Assembly: GCA_012295275.1 (NCBI GenBank)
Contig: CM022665.1
Location: 48,102,564 to 48,166,563, forward strand
Source of the DNA: Chrysomallon squamiferum
Taxonomy: Eukaryota > Mollusca > Gastropoda > Neomphalida > Peltospiridae
Direction: 5' to 3'
DNA length: 64,000 bases
The translations under genes were made by a program, and so were the position numbers. Positions 12,301 through 28,000 of this stretch are shown piece by piece; position 1 is the stretch's first letter, and each line of letters starts with the position of its first letter. The notes beneath the pieces were generated by a model that was not told the origin of the DNA, ran no database searches, and worked only from the letters and a program-made list of their open reading frames with translations.

Positions 12301-14604
12301 TATCTCTATAAACTATGAGTGCCAATAACTCACTAGTATGTGTGAGTACTCACCTCTTCTCTATAAAACGTACTTATCTCTACGTAACTATGAGTACCAA
12401 TAATTCACTAGTATGAGTGAGTGCTCACCTTTCCTCTCTATAAAACGTACTTATCTCTACATAACTATGAGTACCAATAATTCACTAGTATGAGTGAGTA
12501 CTCACCTCTCCTCTCTATGAAACGTACTTATCTCTACGTAACTACGACTGCCAGTAACTCATTAGTATGTGTGAGTACTCACCTCTCCTCTCTATAAAAC
12601 GTACTTATCTCTACGTAACTATGAGTGCCAATAATTCACTAGTATGTGTGAGTACTCACCTCTCCTCTCTATAAAACGTACTTATCTCTACATAACTACG
12701 AGTGCCAGTAACTCACTAGTATGTGTGAACTATGAGTACCAATAACTCTAGTATGTGTGAGTACTCACCTCTCCTCTCTATGAAACATACTTATCTCTAC
12801 ATAACTACGAGTGCCAGTAACTCATTAGTATGTGTGAGTACTCACCTCTCCTGTTCGAGCCTCTGTCTCTCCAACTCCTGAGCTCTCTCTGCCTTCTCAC
12901 GGGCCAGTCGCCTGTGCTCCGCCAGCTTCGCCTTGTACTCGAGGATGTCCTGATTGGACGACGATGTCGCTGACTTCGACACATCCGACATCGACTTCGA
13001 CATCGAATCTGTGCTTTTACCCGCCACGCCCGAATCTGACACAGTGACAGCTGCTGTTGAGTCGTCCACAGACATTGACATGACCGCAGCTGCTGGCGTG
13101 GGCACTTTCACTGCTGGTTCTGGTGCTGATGGTGTGGCTGCAGTTGCTGGCTTCGACTCTCTGACTTTCTGTTTTTCATGTGTCTGCTTCACAATTGGCT
13201 GCAATGTTAATATTTTCAAACTTGAAAAACTCACTCTTGTAACAATGAGACAAGTTATAAAATTTCACTCTTTAGAAAACAAAATCAATACCAAACAACA
13301 AATACAGTTTTTATACAGGTGTGTTATGATCTTATCATATAAGATATCATTTGTCAAATATAATAAATATGTTAAATAGAATATACAAGATGTAATTACA
13401 ATTTATTTATCAATCCTCATATACAAGAAAATAACATTTACTGTCATTTAGCTAAGCTATAATTATCACAAGTTAGAATTTAACATTAAACATGTATCCT
13501 CTTTATTTAACAATCCTTATACACAAGTAAATAACAACTAAATTCATCTAGATAAAAATTATCACAAGTTAATAATTAACATTAAAAATGTACTGTTTAT
13601 TTAACAATACTTATATACAAGTAAATACTATTTACAGAATATAACTAAGCTGTATTTATCACAAGTTAATATTTAACATTAAACATGTATTTTATTTAAC
13701 AATTAATATATTTAACATTAAATATCCATTGTTTATTTAACCCTGAAATAAAAAAAATAACAACTACTTTCACCTAGATACAAGTTACAGTTATTACAAG
13801 CTAGCCTTTAACATCAAACACATCTGTAGTTCACACTACTTATACCAGAATTATTTCACCTGTTTATTTATTACTTACCTAGAGTACAGCTAAATTAGCA
13901 TAATCAATGATGCAGTACCAATACATCACCATGGCAACAATTAATATATATGCTTGCACTAGTTTAATGTAAAACTTTTTTCTTCTATTTTGTTACGAGC
14001 AAAATGATATTTTAATTTTAAAAATAATTAACTTTTTCATTATTTATTTATCTTTGTTGATTAGGTATTAACTGTTTTGTTAGGCAAGCATTTACATTAT
14101 TATTACTGTTATTATTATTATTATTATGATGATTATTATTATTATTATTATTATGATTATTATTATTATTGTGATTATTATTATTATTATTAACTGAAGT
14201 TCATTAAGATTATCTGCCTACAACAAGTTTTCAGTTAAGCTTTATGTTGTACTGTTAGTAATACACAGTCAATACTAATTAGTTTTAATTTTCATATACA
14301 GGTTTAGGGTACAATTTCTGAATATATGTAATTTCAAACATAAGATTAATACATAGTTTTATTTGTATACACCAGTGCACAAACAAAGAATATACCAGAA
14401 CACACACAGATGCACACGCACATACACACACACATACAGTCAGCCTGTCATAATAACGAATAAAACAAAAATGGTGTAAAATAAAGTAAGTGAGTCTGTG
14501 CATTTGTGTACAGGAAACATAGCAGTGCTGTTTTTATACAACCACGACCAACAAACCTAAACCTCTTTCTGTTCATTCTCTGACACTAATAACAATAATA
14601 TAAC

Positions 14605-14656
<52 letters not shown>

Positions 14657-16876
14657 GTAGGAATAATAATAAGAATATTAATAAGAATAATCATAATAAT
14701 AATACTAATAATAATCATAACAACAACAAAAATACTGATGATGATGACTGATAACACTACTACTACTAATAATAAAAACAAACAGTAAAAGATTAAATGA
14801 CTAATTAAATGTGTTTACTAAACGTCACTATCTAGTGCTGTAAATATGGGCATGCTACATACTGACACCTGGACAGACAACTCAACACACAACATCTGAC
14901 TAAGTTTAGCAGTAAAACTGAAAGTGTCTCTTACAAAGACCAACAAGCAGATGTTGTACTGAATGAATTGTCATGTCACATACAGGTATTAATATACTGT
15001 ATATAGATCTATACATATATACTCTATATTATATATATATGCTATATACTCTATATATTATATATACACTATATACTATATATATGATATATATACTATA
15101 TACTATATGTGTGATATATATATATTTATATATTTATACACCTTCAATTCCCTCGTATCATAAGCTACACAATGCAACAGCAAAACAACTTTTGTTTTCA
15201 AACATGTGTTATTGCCACTGACAGAAAACAAAAGCTGTTTTACGCTAAGTAATGAAAAATGCAAAAAGCCAATCAAGGGAGATAACTACAGACAGTGTGG
15301 ATGAACAAACCTTTCTGGCAACAGTACTAAGATTTGTGGTTGAATAGGCTTTCCTAGGGGCAGGTTGCCGTGACAACCTAGACGTGCTCTGTAACAACAT
15401 GTATGTTCAATCAGAAAAAACACACACAACAACAGCTACAGGAAGGTTTACACTGACACAGTTACTACACAACACAGCACTAAGCAGATATGTTTACACA
15501 TCTGTCAATTAGACAGGTTTACTGATGTGTGAACTAACTAGACAGGTGTGTGTTCTGTTTACTGTGTGAACTAACCAGACAGATGTGTGATTTGTTTACT
15601 AATGTGTGAACTAACCAGACAGATGTGTGATTTGTTTTACTGTGAACTAACCAGACAGATGTGTGACTTGTTTACTGTGTGAACTAACCAGACAGATGTG
15701 TGATTTGTTTACTAATGTGTGAACTAACCAGACAGATGTGTGTTGTTTACTGTGTGAACTAAACAGACAGGTGTGTGATTTGTTTACTAATGTGTGAACT
15801 AACCAGACAGATGTGTGATTTGTTTACTAATGTGTGAACTAACCAGACAGATGTGTGTGTTGTTTACTGTGTGAACTAACCAGACAGGTGTGTGTGTTGT
15901 TTACTGTGTGAACTAACCAGACAGATGTGTGATTTGTTTACTAATGTGTGAACTAACCAGACAGATGTGTGTGTTGTTTACTGTGTGAACTAACCAGACA
16001 GGTGTGTGATTTGTTTACTAATGTGTGAACTAACCACAAAAGGTTTGTGTTTTGTTTACTAATTTTTAAACTAACAACAGGTATGTGTGAACTAATCAGA
16101 CTGGTGTGTGAATCAGACATGATTGTGAATGTGTGAATGAATCAGACAGGTGTGTGAATTAGACATGTTAACTAACGTGTGAACTAATCACATGTGTGAA
16201 TATTTGGACATGTTTACAGATTAAACAGGATGACTACTGCACGTGAAATAATTACATTAAGATAGATTTCAACTGAAGACAAATACAGGACACAAAACAA
16301 CACATATACACATCTACACACATATATACACATCTACACATGAATATATACATCTACACACAAGCTGAAAACAAAATGTGAAAGTTACACAAATTTAAAA
16401 CAAACATTAAAATGTAAATAACACATTTACAAACTGTGAATTCAGCCAGATTTAAAGTTATATATTAAAATGTTTTATTAAAATATCATTTGAACAATAA
16501 CCTTTTAGTTCAAGTCTATATTATTTTGTTTGAACACACATATATATATTTTAAATAATTATGACCAAATTCTGATAATAAATTATAAATAACAGAATGA
16601 CTGTGACAATTTCAAGACAAGCTAGGTTAAATAACAAAGAATTTCTGACTGCCAAACAAAGATAAATGTGGAAGCTTTAACAGATCAAGCTGCAGCATGC
16701 AGTATTCTATTTTGACAGAATTAAAGTACACATTCTTTTTACTAAAATACTAATATTTTCAAAGTTATACTTCTTCAAATAAATGTTTACATAAAAAATA
16801 AATGACTGGTACAAAAATGTAACAGGTCATCAGACATTAACACCAACAGTTTTATACAATTTAATAAATAAACATA

Positions 16877-16911
<35 letters not shown>

Positions 16912-18622
16912 ACAAACAAATTCCTGATTTAAAAAGTACTATTTCCTCCAAATAGAATTGTTAGAACAACGTCGATGCAAATCAACAACAGCAACAGCAT
17001 CAGCAGCATCAATGCACAGTGCCAAATATAGTGAAGCAATAAACAGACATTCTTTTTAATATGGCAGGCAGAAAAAAACATACAAACTTTGGTAACAATA
17101 CAGTACAACACAGACAATAACTAGGTAAGTAATTAAATAAATAACTAAACACACATATCAATAAATAAATAAGTAAATAAACATATAAATAAATAAATAA
17201 ATAAACATATAAACATACAAACAAACAAGTACTGACCTTGCTGACTTCAGGTTTCTGCTCTGTTTTCTCCGGCTTGCCGCGGACGTGTTTGGGCGTGGAC
17301 AGTCTCTCGAAGGTGTGTCTGTTCACTCGGCCGCCCGACCCAGTCGACTTGTTCTCCTCGCTCGTCTCACTGTTCTCCTTGTTGTCGTCCCGCCCCCCAG
17401 CAGCCTGGGTGGGCGTGGCGGGCAGGGACTTGCGTGTCAGCTTAGCTCTAGACCTCTCCGGTCTGTCTGCTACAATGATCACAGTCAACATATACTACAC
17501 ACATCTGCTGCCACTACAACTACTACTACTACTACTACTACTACAATTACAACCACCTCTCTAACATTTAGAACATTAAAAAAAAAAGCCGGCACTAAAT
17601 AATTTTACGTCTAAGCAGAAAAATAAGAAAAATGAAATATGAAAAAAGAAGTGTAAAAGAAGTAACTGACTAAAACTATCTTAATAAGAATGAAGCTATC
17701 TAAAATAATTTTAAAAAAATATATAAAACTGCCTTAAAATATTTAAGTTCATTAGTAAAGACAGAAAAAAAAAAAAGAAAAGTTAACTGTTCAAATCTCA
17801 GAGGTGCAATGTATCAGAAGCAAATCAATAGTATCCTGTCCATGTTGTATGTTAATAAACAAACCTATCCAAGTTAAAACTGTGTGTGAACTGAACTGTC
17901 CAAGTTCAAACAGGATCACTGTCAACCAAATATTAGTATCCTGTCCAAATTAAATCAGTTAAAATAGGATACAAACACTAATCCAAATAAATCAGTATCT
18001 TATCCAAACAGTGTTAAAACAAATCAGGATATACTGTAAACTAAATAACAGATTTCCTGTCCAAATATCCTATCCAAATTAAATCAGTATATTATACTGT
18101 GAACTAAACAGTGGTATCCTGTCCAAATTAAATCAGTATATTATGCTGTGAACTAAACAGTAATATCCTGTCCAAATTAAATCAATCAGTATATTATACA
18201 ACTAAACAGTGAACCAAAGAAAAGGTATCCTATCCAAATTAAATCAGGACATTACACTATGAACCAAAGAAAAACAGGATACATGTTATATTTGTTACAA
18301 TTTAGTATCCTGTCCAGTGAAGTCGTCGTGTCAGGACAGTGAAAGTGAAGACGTGAACAGTAGCAAGTAAAGAAATACGCTGTTAGCTCCACCAGCCTTC
18401 CTTTTAACACCATATTTTACATCAGCCATTTTATATCAGGCATATTTCACTTAAGTCATGATTATATTTTTGTTCAGACTAGTATATACAGCCCCTTTTC
18501 AGATACATGCATATTTATCTTTTCTATCACTTTTTCTTTTCTCTTTATTCTATTATCACAGAGACCTTCAGAGAGATATTTATTTATATTTTCTATCATT
18601 CTCTTTTCTTTTATTCTGTTAT

Positions 18623-18674
<52 letters not shown>

Positions 18675-19205
18675 TACACACATTCACACAGATATATGTA
18701 TATATTATTTTCTATCACTTTCTCTTTTTTGGTTATCTCTGTTTGACACACACCTACACAAAATAACTGAACTATCTGTTACTATTAGTTTATAATCAAG
18801 TTATGCAGTTTAAATTCTATGTATTGTCTTGTTACAAACCCTGTCTAAATATACAGATGCTGATATTAGTATTATAAGATACTCTTTGTAACCTCAAAGA
18901 ACATGAATTTTATTTTATGTACCTCGAGATACACTGAGAGTTCTTCTAACTTTCAATCAAGTCACACACACATGCACTCTCACACACAACATACACACAT
19001 ATATACAAATAAAACACACAGAGACATACTCACACATATATCAAAACTTAAACATTACACAGACATGCATAGCCATACATTTAAATCTATACAGTCACAT
19101 ACATAAAACACACACACGGATTTGCCCTCATGCAGACACACACACAAACACAAAAAGACACACACTGATTCGCACACACAAACATACAAAGACACACACT
19201 GATTT

Positions 19206-19244
<39 letters not shown>

Positions 19245-21972
19245 GACAGACAAACACTGTATTACTTGTGTGTACCTCGAGATACTCTGTCGGTACTCTT
19301 ACTCCGAGCTGTCTGGTTTTCAACGACTACAAACGTGGGCATACTCGTAGCTACACTGGCCGGCCGCGGCTTCCTCGGCGGCTTGCTTTCTCGCAGCTTT
19401 ACTGCGCCAGCGTTCAACGGTGCGGAACTCTTCGGCCTCGTTGGCGTGGTAGCAGTAGTAGCCGATGCTAGAAAAGAGCGACGACCTTCGGGTATGGTGT
19501 TGAGGGCTGGAGTGGGGAATGTAAGGCAAGGCAAAAGAACAGAGAGTTAGCTGTCAGTTAACTAAATTAACTAATTTTATTTTTGTTTTTCCCTTCACCA
19601 TTGTCAGCTGCACTTTAACTACATGCTAAAAAAAAACAAAAAAAACTGGACAATCCTACACAACATGTACTCGACTGCGACATTATCAAATATCAGTGAA
19701 ATGATTTCTGAAATCGTTTATATTTTGTTGTTTTAATAGTGCAAGTCAACACAGTATTAATTTAAAAACTTGTTAATCGATGACTTCAACGTGATTAGAG
19801 ATTTGTCCAGTTTTAGTACACTGCAAACGAAAACAAACAAAAATAAAACAAACTGCTACAAAACAAAATTAAAGCAAATGCAACAAGAAAATATTTTAAA
19901 AATTAAAAATTTAAATAAAATCATAAAAAATAATAGTAAATAAATAAAATATAAATCATAGCTTTAAAAAGCACACACTGTTACCTGTAGACAAACTAAA
20001 TGAAGATGTGTACTGTCAGTGTTCACTATCAGATTTGTATTTAAACAAGATATTTAAACTATTTCATACACACAGATTTACAAATCATTACAGCTAGTGT
20101 GACACAACACACATAAAAGTGTCACAAGTCACTCAGTTTGTTCTTGTAACTAACACATTATAACTAACATATTCTACTTAGCACAGTGAACTTTCACCTG
20201 TGACAAGATTTTTAATTTATAAACCCTATCATTATCTTTATTTTTACCTTATCTAAACTATCTAAATAAAATTATTCATTAACAATCTAAAAAAAGAATC
20301 ATCTGACAAATATTTTGTTTATAATTTACTAGATTGTTTCTCTATGTGAATGCACTACCATATCAACTATAAACTACACAAAGTCTAAATGATCTCTATC
20401 CTGTGTGTCAATCTGTCTGTCTGTCTGTAATTATCAATCTCTTTCGTGTTCATGTAAGTGAACAGAGCCAAGCTAAACAAAAACTGAACTAAGAAATAAA
20501 ATAAAAAATAAAAACAATCAACAGGCAAATGATGAAAACAAGGCATAAACACAAAATAACATAAAAACAACATAAAAACATAAAACAAAAACAATAATTT
20601 CATCATTAATAACATTTCGTGTTTTTTTAGTTGGTTTTACTATGAAAATGAGGAAAGTGATTAACTCTTCATGCATGAACAGAAAGTGGAAATTGAAGAT
20701 GTTTGTTCTAAATCATAATTTGTATTTTCTAATAGCATCAAAGAAGAGACAGAAAACATTTAAAAAGTGAAAAAAAAATCACAAAGCTTAGAACAGGCAA
20801 CCAGCAAATCACCCGATTAGAAATAGTTAAAACTTGGGCAGTAGTTACTGAAAATCACCCAGATTAAAAAAACTTTTAAAATTTTAACAGTTAGTAACCC
20901 AATGACTTAGCAGAATGAAATTTTAAACAAAATGAGGAATTTTAAGCTAAATGAGGAATTTTAAACAAAATGAGGAATTTTAAACCAAATGTGTAAGTTT
21001 AAACCAAATGAGGAATTTTAAGCTAAATGAGGAATTTTAAACCAAATGAGGAATTTTAAACCAAATGAGGAATTTAAAACCAAATGAGGAATTTCAAGCT
21101 AAGTGAGTTGCTGGACACCTGTGCTGACCGAGAGCTTACCGAGGACGGACTCAGGCCGGTTGCTAAGGGTTCCCGAGGAAGCAAAGTCAGAGTTTCGTTT
21201 GTGATAGAGGACACTTGTTGACACTGACATGTGTCTGGAGGGGGGGTTCACAGCCCAGGGGCAGGGACCTAAATCAACAAGCATGTCAAATGCACAAAAT
21301 GCAAATAAAACACAACTGAAAACAAAAATGACGACAACATGCAAGTTCTAGTCTGTACCATCTCACTGGACATGTGTTTCCATCTGTGTAAATTAATGTA
21401 CTTAGTTTTTAATAATTCTTAATAAAAATAATAAAACTAACAGCAGAAATGTTAATTTTTCAGAATAACTTCAACAAGACTGTTATTATGGTAATAAAAA
21501 AACATTTAAACATCTGGAAACACATTTCCTGTCAGATTTTCCATGGAAATTTAATTTTTTTAAATATTTCCTAATCATTTATCTGAGACAGTTAATCTAA
21601 TATTTAATATATATATACACAATTAAATCAGTTTTTAAAATTATATTTTAATTTTTCACTGTAAGTTTTGATTATTAATATATATTCTAAAATTATATTT
21701 AAAATATTTTTTTTTAATTTTTTTTTTTGTTTGGTAGAAAACAGAATTTAAATTTATCTTCATAACACACAGACAAAATTGTAAGTATATTTATAAAACT
21801 GTATACAACAAAGTGCAGTATTTACTGTGTACATAATAAATATGATATTTATATATAATATATATATTTGACCTCACTGGTGTCATCTCGGTATATCTGA
21901 CAAATCTTTCATTAAAATAATTCTCTTAAAGTTTAGGTCATTACAAAGATTTTTTTTATAATAAAAACCAAT

Positions 21973-22009
<37 letters not shown>

Positions 22010-25000
22010 CACCAAAATTCCCCAAAATAAAGGATACTGAATACACCACAGTAAAATAAATAAATAATTGGAAAATAAATCAAAAATGTTCCCCAGATCG
22101 ATTTTGATTTTTGAATTTAGTTTTTTTTTGGTTTTGTTTTGGATGTTTACGTTTAGCGTTAATGTTTACACATGGCATATTCAGACCTGTCCCAGTGTGC
22201 AAGAAAATAACAAAAACTGTGATTTCATTCCCCCATGACACAAATGAAGTCCAAATTAAACTGCTGTTTTAAATTAGGTTCTTTGTGGGTGTATTTTTTA
22301 TTATTAATTTTTTTTTTTTTTTTTTTTTTGTTGTTTCGTTATTATATTACCATCATTATTTTTTAATATTATAACTGTTGATCTTAGAATACTAACATAT
22401 TGTTATTTTTATTATACTTTTTATTTTCTTCAATTCTTAAAATAACCAAATTATAATTATTATTTAATACTACTACAATTATTTCTATCTATGACAGACA
22501 TTATAAAGATTTAAAAGTTAAGTGTTTACAGACATCTTCATCAGAATTATGATTACAATGAAAACTTTGAGATTGCTACCTTCCCACTTTTCCTTTTTTC
22601 TTAAAATATTTATAAAACTACATTTCAATTTTCATTTCCTGTACTTTTTTATTTTTAAATTTTTTTTTACCAGGCCTTTTATTAACAAAAAATATATTTA
22701 CAATGGATACTAACACTTCTGTCTTATTTAAATTAATTTTTTTTTTTTTTTTTCTATTTTTTAGTGTTAGTGTAAAAAGGTGTAAAATGGAATGTTAGTG
22801 ACAGACTGACTACAACAGGTTAGTAACAACATGCAACTACAACGGCAACACATTGTAAGCTGTAAGCAGCAGTGGGCAGGCAGGCAGGCAGCGTGAAGCA
22901 AACAGAACACAAAGAGATTAGTCGTTTTAGTAGGTTAATGACAAACCATAACTTAGTGAGACAACTTCACCTTACAGTTCACTATACTTAGTTTTACAGT
23001 TCATACACCCTTATTTAAACTAGCTTAATACCACTTTTACATTAATTAGTTTTACAGTTCATACTAACCCTTATTTAAACAAGAGTAATACCACTTTTAC
23101 ATTAGTTAGTTTTACAGTTCACTATACTTAGTGTTACAGTTCATACTAACCCTCATTTAAACTAGCTTAATACCACTTTTACATTAGTTAGTTTTACAGA
23201 TCATTCTAACCCTTATTTCAACTAGTTTAATACCACTTTTACATTAATTAGTTTTATAGTTCATACTAACCCTTATTTAAACTAGCTTAATACCACTTTT
23301 ACATTAGTTAGTTTTACAGTTCATACTAACCCTTATTTAAACTAGTTTAATACCACTTTTACATTAATTAGTTTTATAGTTCATACTAACCCGTATTTCA
23401 ACTAGTTTAACTGTAACATCATTTACATTAGTTAGGTTTACAGTTCATACTAACCCTTATTTAAACTAGCTTAATACCACTTTTACATTAGTTAGTTTTA
23501 CAGTTCATTCTAACCCTTATTTCAACTAGTTTAATAACATTTTTACATTAGTTAGGTTTACAGTTCATTCTAACCCTTATTTAAACTAGCTTAATACCAC
23601 TTTTACATTAGTTAGTTTTACAGTTCATTCTAACCCTTATTTCAACTAGTTTAACTGTAACATCACTTTTACATTAGTTAGGATTACAGTTCATACTAAC
23701 CCTTATTTCAACTAGTTTAACTGTAACATATATTAGTTAGTTTTATAATTCATAGTAACACTTATTTCCACTAGTTTATGTTTTACATTTCACTGTAACA
23801 TCACATTTTTAGAGTTCACTATACATTAGTTTTACAGTTCATAGTAATGCTTATTCCAACTAGTTTATGTTTCAATTGGTTTGTTTTACATTTACTGTAA
23901 CATATTTTTAAAGTTCATAGTAACACTTATTTCCACTGGTTTATGTTTTACATTTCACTAACATCACATTTTCAGTTCACTATACATTAATTAGTTTTAC
24001 AGTTCAAAGTAATACTTATTTCAACTGGTTTATGTATATCTAGTGTCATTTCAGCTTGTCTATCTTTATTCATTCTTATTTCAACTAGTTTAAATTCTGG
24101 GGTTTATTTAGAGTTAACTCAACCAGTTTATGTTGCAGTTCCTTCACTTAGTTAAAATACTTAAATTTCACTTTGACAATTAATTATTTCAGTTTATACT
24201 TCATTGTAAAAGAAACCTTTGTAACATTTAGTCCTCTTACAATCTATTTACCTATTTCAGACACTATAATATTCTCTGTAATCAATAAGTTATATATAAT
24301 CAGTGTAATCTGTTATACACAAGACTATCAGGTTTCAAACACTTAAAAACAATCCATCTTCAAAACTGGTTAGTAAAGATTTTCTTTCTTCTTCTTCTTG
24401 TAGGAATTAATGGCTACTTTAACACAATAAACATACTCTCATAGATGCATCAAACAATTAGATGTGCACTTAATCCCACCATTAACCTCAAATTTCATAT
24501 TTTATCCAGAGTTCAGATTTCAATGTCACACTTTATAATAGTTTGAGAGTGGAAAAAATAATAATTTCTGAAAGCATGCTTTGGCTTTTAGTGAGAACAG
24601 ACAACATGGCAAAATCTACTTTTACCAAATTCCAGTTTGACAGATTTGTTGATGTGATGTATTTAATTTTTGACGTGGTTTTCAAGTGTCACAAACAGGA
24701 ATGCTGTTTAGTAATTCTGTTCAAAGATAACATTAAATCAAGACCATTAATCTCTCTAAGTATGACAATATCTGTTTTCCATGCTGACGGCCATGTTAAT
24801 TTAAAACGTCAACATTCGTTCCGTCTCATTAGTGCTGTAAAATGCAGATGCACATGACAAAGCAACAAGAGTGAAGAGTTTGAAAAAAGGGAGATAATCA
24901 CAATACACTGTGTTATCTGACAATGATGATGAGACGCACCTCTCTATAACCACCTGACAGCTTACTGGAATACAGGGGTGGCCTTAAACCACAGGTACTG

Positions 25001-28000
25001 TGAAATGGAAGGCCTGGGTCATTACCATAAAGACTTGTTTCACAGTACTTAATTTAAAATTTAAAAATATAAATTAAAAATATAATTTACAAAACAACTA
25101 ATTATAAAAAATAACAATAATAACATATTATTTTTTTATACAATTAATTCTATATAACTATATTAAGTATTTAGAAGAATCAAGTCTTTATGATATACAA
25201 ATATTTCACACACTGATAAACAAACAAAATAAAAAAAAAATATATATATATATATATATATTCATCTTAAACATAACAATTTTACCACCCTGTTACAATT
25301 TACTTTCACTTTAGAATACTTCATTATTTATTTAAGTATCACTTTATGTCTCACTAAATTAGGCAACAAGAAAAAAACCCACCACCACCACTGAAAACCT
25401 GCAGAAAACCTATACAGACCAACCAACCAACCGTGACGTGTTTTGTAAAAATGATTTTGTTTTTTTCTCCCCCTGGTCGTTGTGGGTTAGGATATTAGAA
25501 AGATTAACCTACCCGACCGGTTAGTGTCTACACAACAGTGACGTCGCACAGTGCTGCAGGCCGACTGCGCCCGGCGCTGAGGTCGCACATAGTCCCAGTC
25601 GGAGCCGGTGGGGGAGCGGCGCGGCAGGGCGCTATGTGACGACGACCGCTTCGGGCGTTCCAGCGGCTGGCATATGTCACGCGGGGTGCGGCTACCAAAG
25701 CCCAGATAATGACCACTCCCACCTGAACGTCCCGAGTTCTTCCACTGCTCGTAGCGAGCCACGCGTTGAGATTTCTGTACTATTGTCTCCCTGCGAAGCT
25801 GAAAACACACAACACAACACAACATTTAGTATATTTAGTACATTTAGTATATTTAGTATTACATTTCTGTATATTTAGTGAAAACAACATTTAGTATATT
25901 TAGTACATTTAGTATATTTAGTATTACATTTCTGTAATATTGTCTCCCTGCGAAGCTGAAAACACACAACACAACATTTAGTATATTTAGTATATTTAGT
26001 ATATTTAGTACATTTAGTATATTTAGTATTACATTTCTGTACTATTGTCTCCCTGCGAAGCTGAAAACACACAACAAAATTTAGTATATTTAGTACATTT
26101 AGTATATTTAGTATTACATTTCATTTAGAAAACACACATTTATTTTTAGTATTTAGTATATTTAGTATTACATTTCTGTAATATTGTCTCCCTCTTGAAG
26201 CTGAAAACACACAACACAATTATTTAGTATATTTAGTATATTTAGTACATTTAGTATATTCAAAACACACAACACAACATTTAGTATATTTAGTATTACA
26301 TTTCTGTACTATTGTCTCCCTGTGAAGCTGAAAATACAAACAGAATTCAGTATATTTAGTATATTTAATATTACATTTCTTTATTACATTCTCAGCTAAA
26401 ACACAGAGTATATTTGTTTATATATTTAGTATATTTAATTACAGGATACAAAACACACAACAAAACATTTAGTTTTTAGTATATTTAGTACTTTAGTAAT
26501 ATTTTTCTGTATATTCAACTTCAGATAAAACACAAAATGACAAACATTTAGTATATTTAGTACATTTAGTATATTTAACAGGAAAAACATTTCTGTACAT
26601 CTCCCTGTGAAGTAAAACACAACACTATATTTATTATTTAGTACATCTAATTCAGTATTTATTACAAGCTAATTCTTCTGTTTTTATGCATTAATTACAG
26701 GATACAAATACACCTCTTTTCTGTTAGCACTGAAATATTTCATATTCAACTTCAGATAGACTCAAAATGACAATCACAGAGCACATGCTAGAACAGGAAA
26801 AACTTAACATTAAAGTATACTATATTTATTATGTCTTAATTACAGGATACAAAGCTACCTCTTCTGTGTTAGTGTTAGTACTAAGATATTTCACATTTAA
26901 CTTTAGACAGACTGAACATAACACTGACACAGATAATCATAGAGCACATTCAAGAACAGGAAAAACTTAACATCATAAGAAAGAAAGGGATCCAGTTTTC
27001 ATCCCCTCTCTTAGTAAACATTCTACTCTGAGTTACAGACAGTTACAGTCTGCGTGTGTAACTACAACCAAATATAATCAATACAACAAAAAACCGTGCT
27101 GTCTATGAAAACAGCTGTGGAAACAGCTTAACCATCATTTTATCCATTTAAAGCAGGCACTGTTATCATCAAACTGTGGAATGCCACACAAAGATATCAA
27201 AACCAACATTCACCTGGCTCTGTGACCTCATTATCTGACCAGCCATGCACAACCAATTTACTGAGTAACTAATTAGTATTTAAGCTAAAAACAGTCTCGT
27301 AAACAACTTATCACAGGATTTTGTGAGAACAGAATCCTGCCAGTCCTGTTTTCAAATTAAAACTTAAATCTACATTTAAAATCAATCATCTCTAATGTGC
27401 AGATACATTTTTAATTTATGAAATTAAATAAAATATTTTAATTAATAAAGTAACAGTATTCTATAATCAGATAAATTGTGCACTGTAACTGTAAATAATT
27501 ACAATAAATTTAGCACTTTGCAAACAAATTTGTTGTTATTTTTACCTCTAAAAGGTTTATAAGTATTTTGTTATCTACAACTGAGCTACCTGTGTCTGCT
27601 CAATTAATGAATGCCAGTTTAACAGGACGCATCAGATATCTGTGTTGTTATTCAAAATATGAGTCATATCTGATTCTTCTCCAGCTGTTAACATATTTCA
27701 CATCTAGTATTTCTAATATTTACCATTTAGTATTTCTAATATTTATCACCTAGTATTTGTAACATTTATAATCTAGTATTTCTAGTATTTATTGTCTAAT
27801 ATTTCTAAAATTTGTCATCTAGTATTTCTAACATTTATCATCTAGTATTTCTAACATTTATTTTCTAATATTTATTGGCTAAAATTTGTCATCTAGTGTT
27901 TCTAACATTTATCATCTAGTATTTCTAACACATCATCTAGCATTTCTAGTATTTATTGACTAGTATTTCTAGTATTTAGTGACTAGTGTTTCTAGTATTT

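Noticed and set aside
17238-17602. Plus-strand frames of 105-108 codons opposite MAP7 exon 7
   Set aside because: GC-rich antisense shadow; no splice sites in register.
24543-24857. 104-codon plus-strand frame in MAP7 intron 4
   Set aside because: Not repeat-derived, but no recognisable domain and a non-ATG start; composition is like the flanking intron. It remains a weak possibility only.
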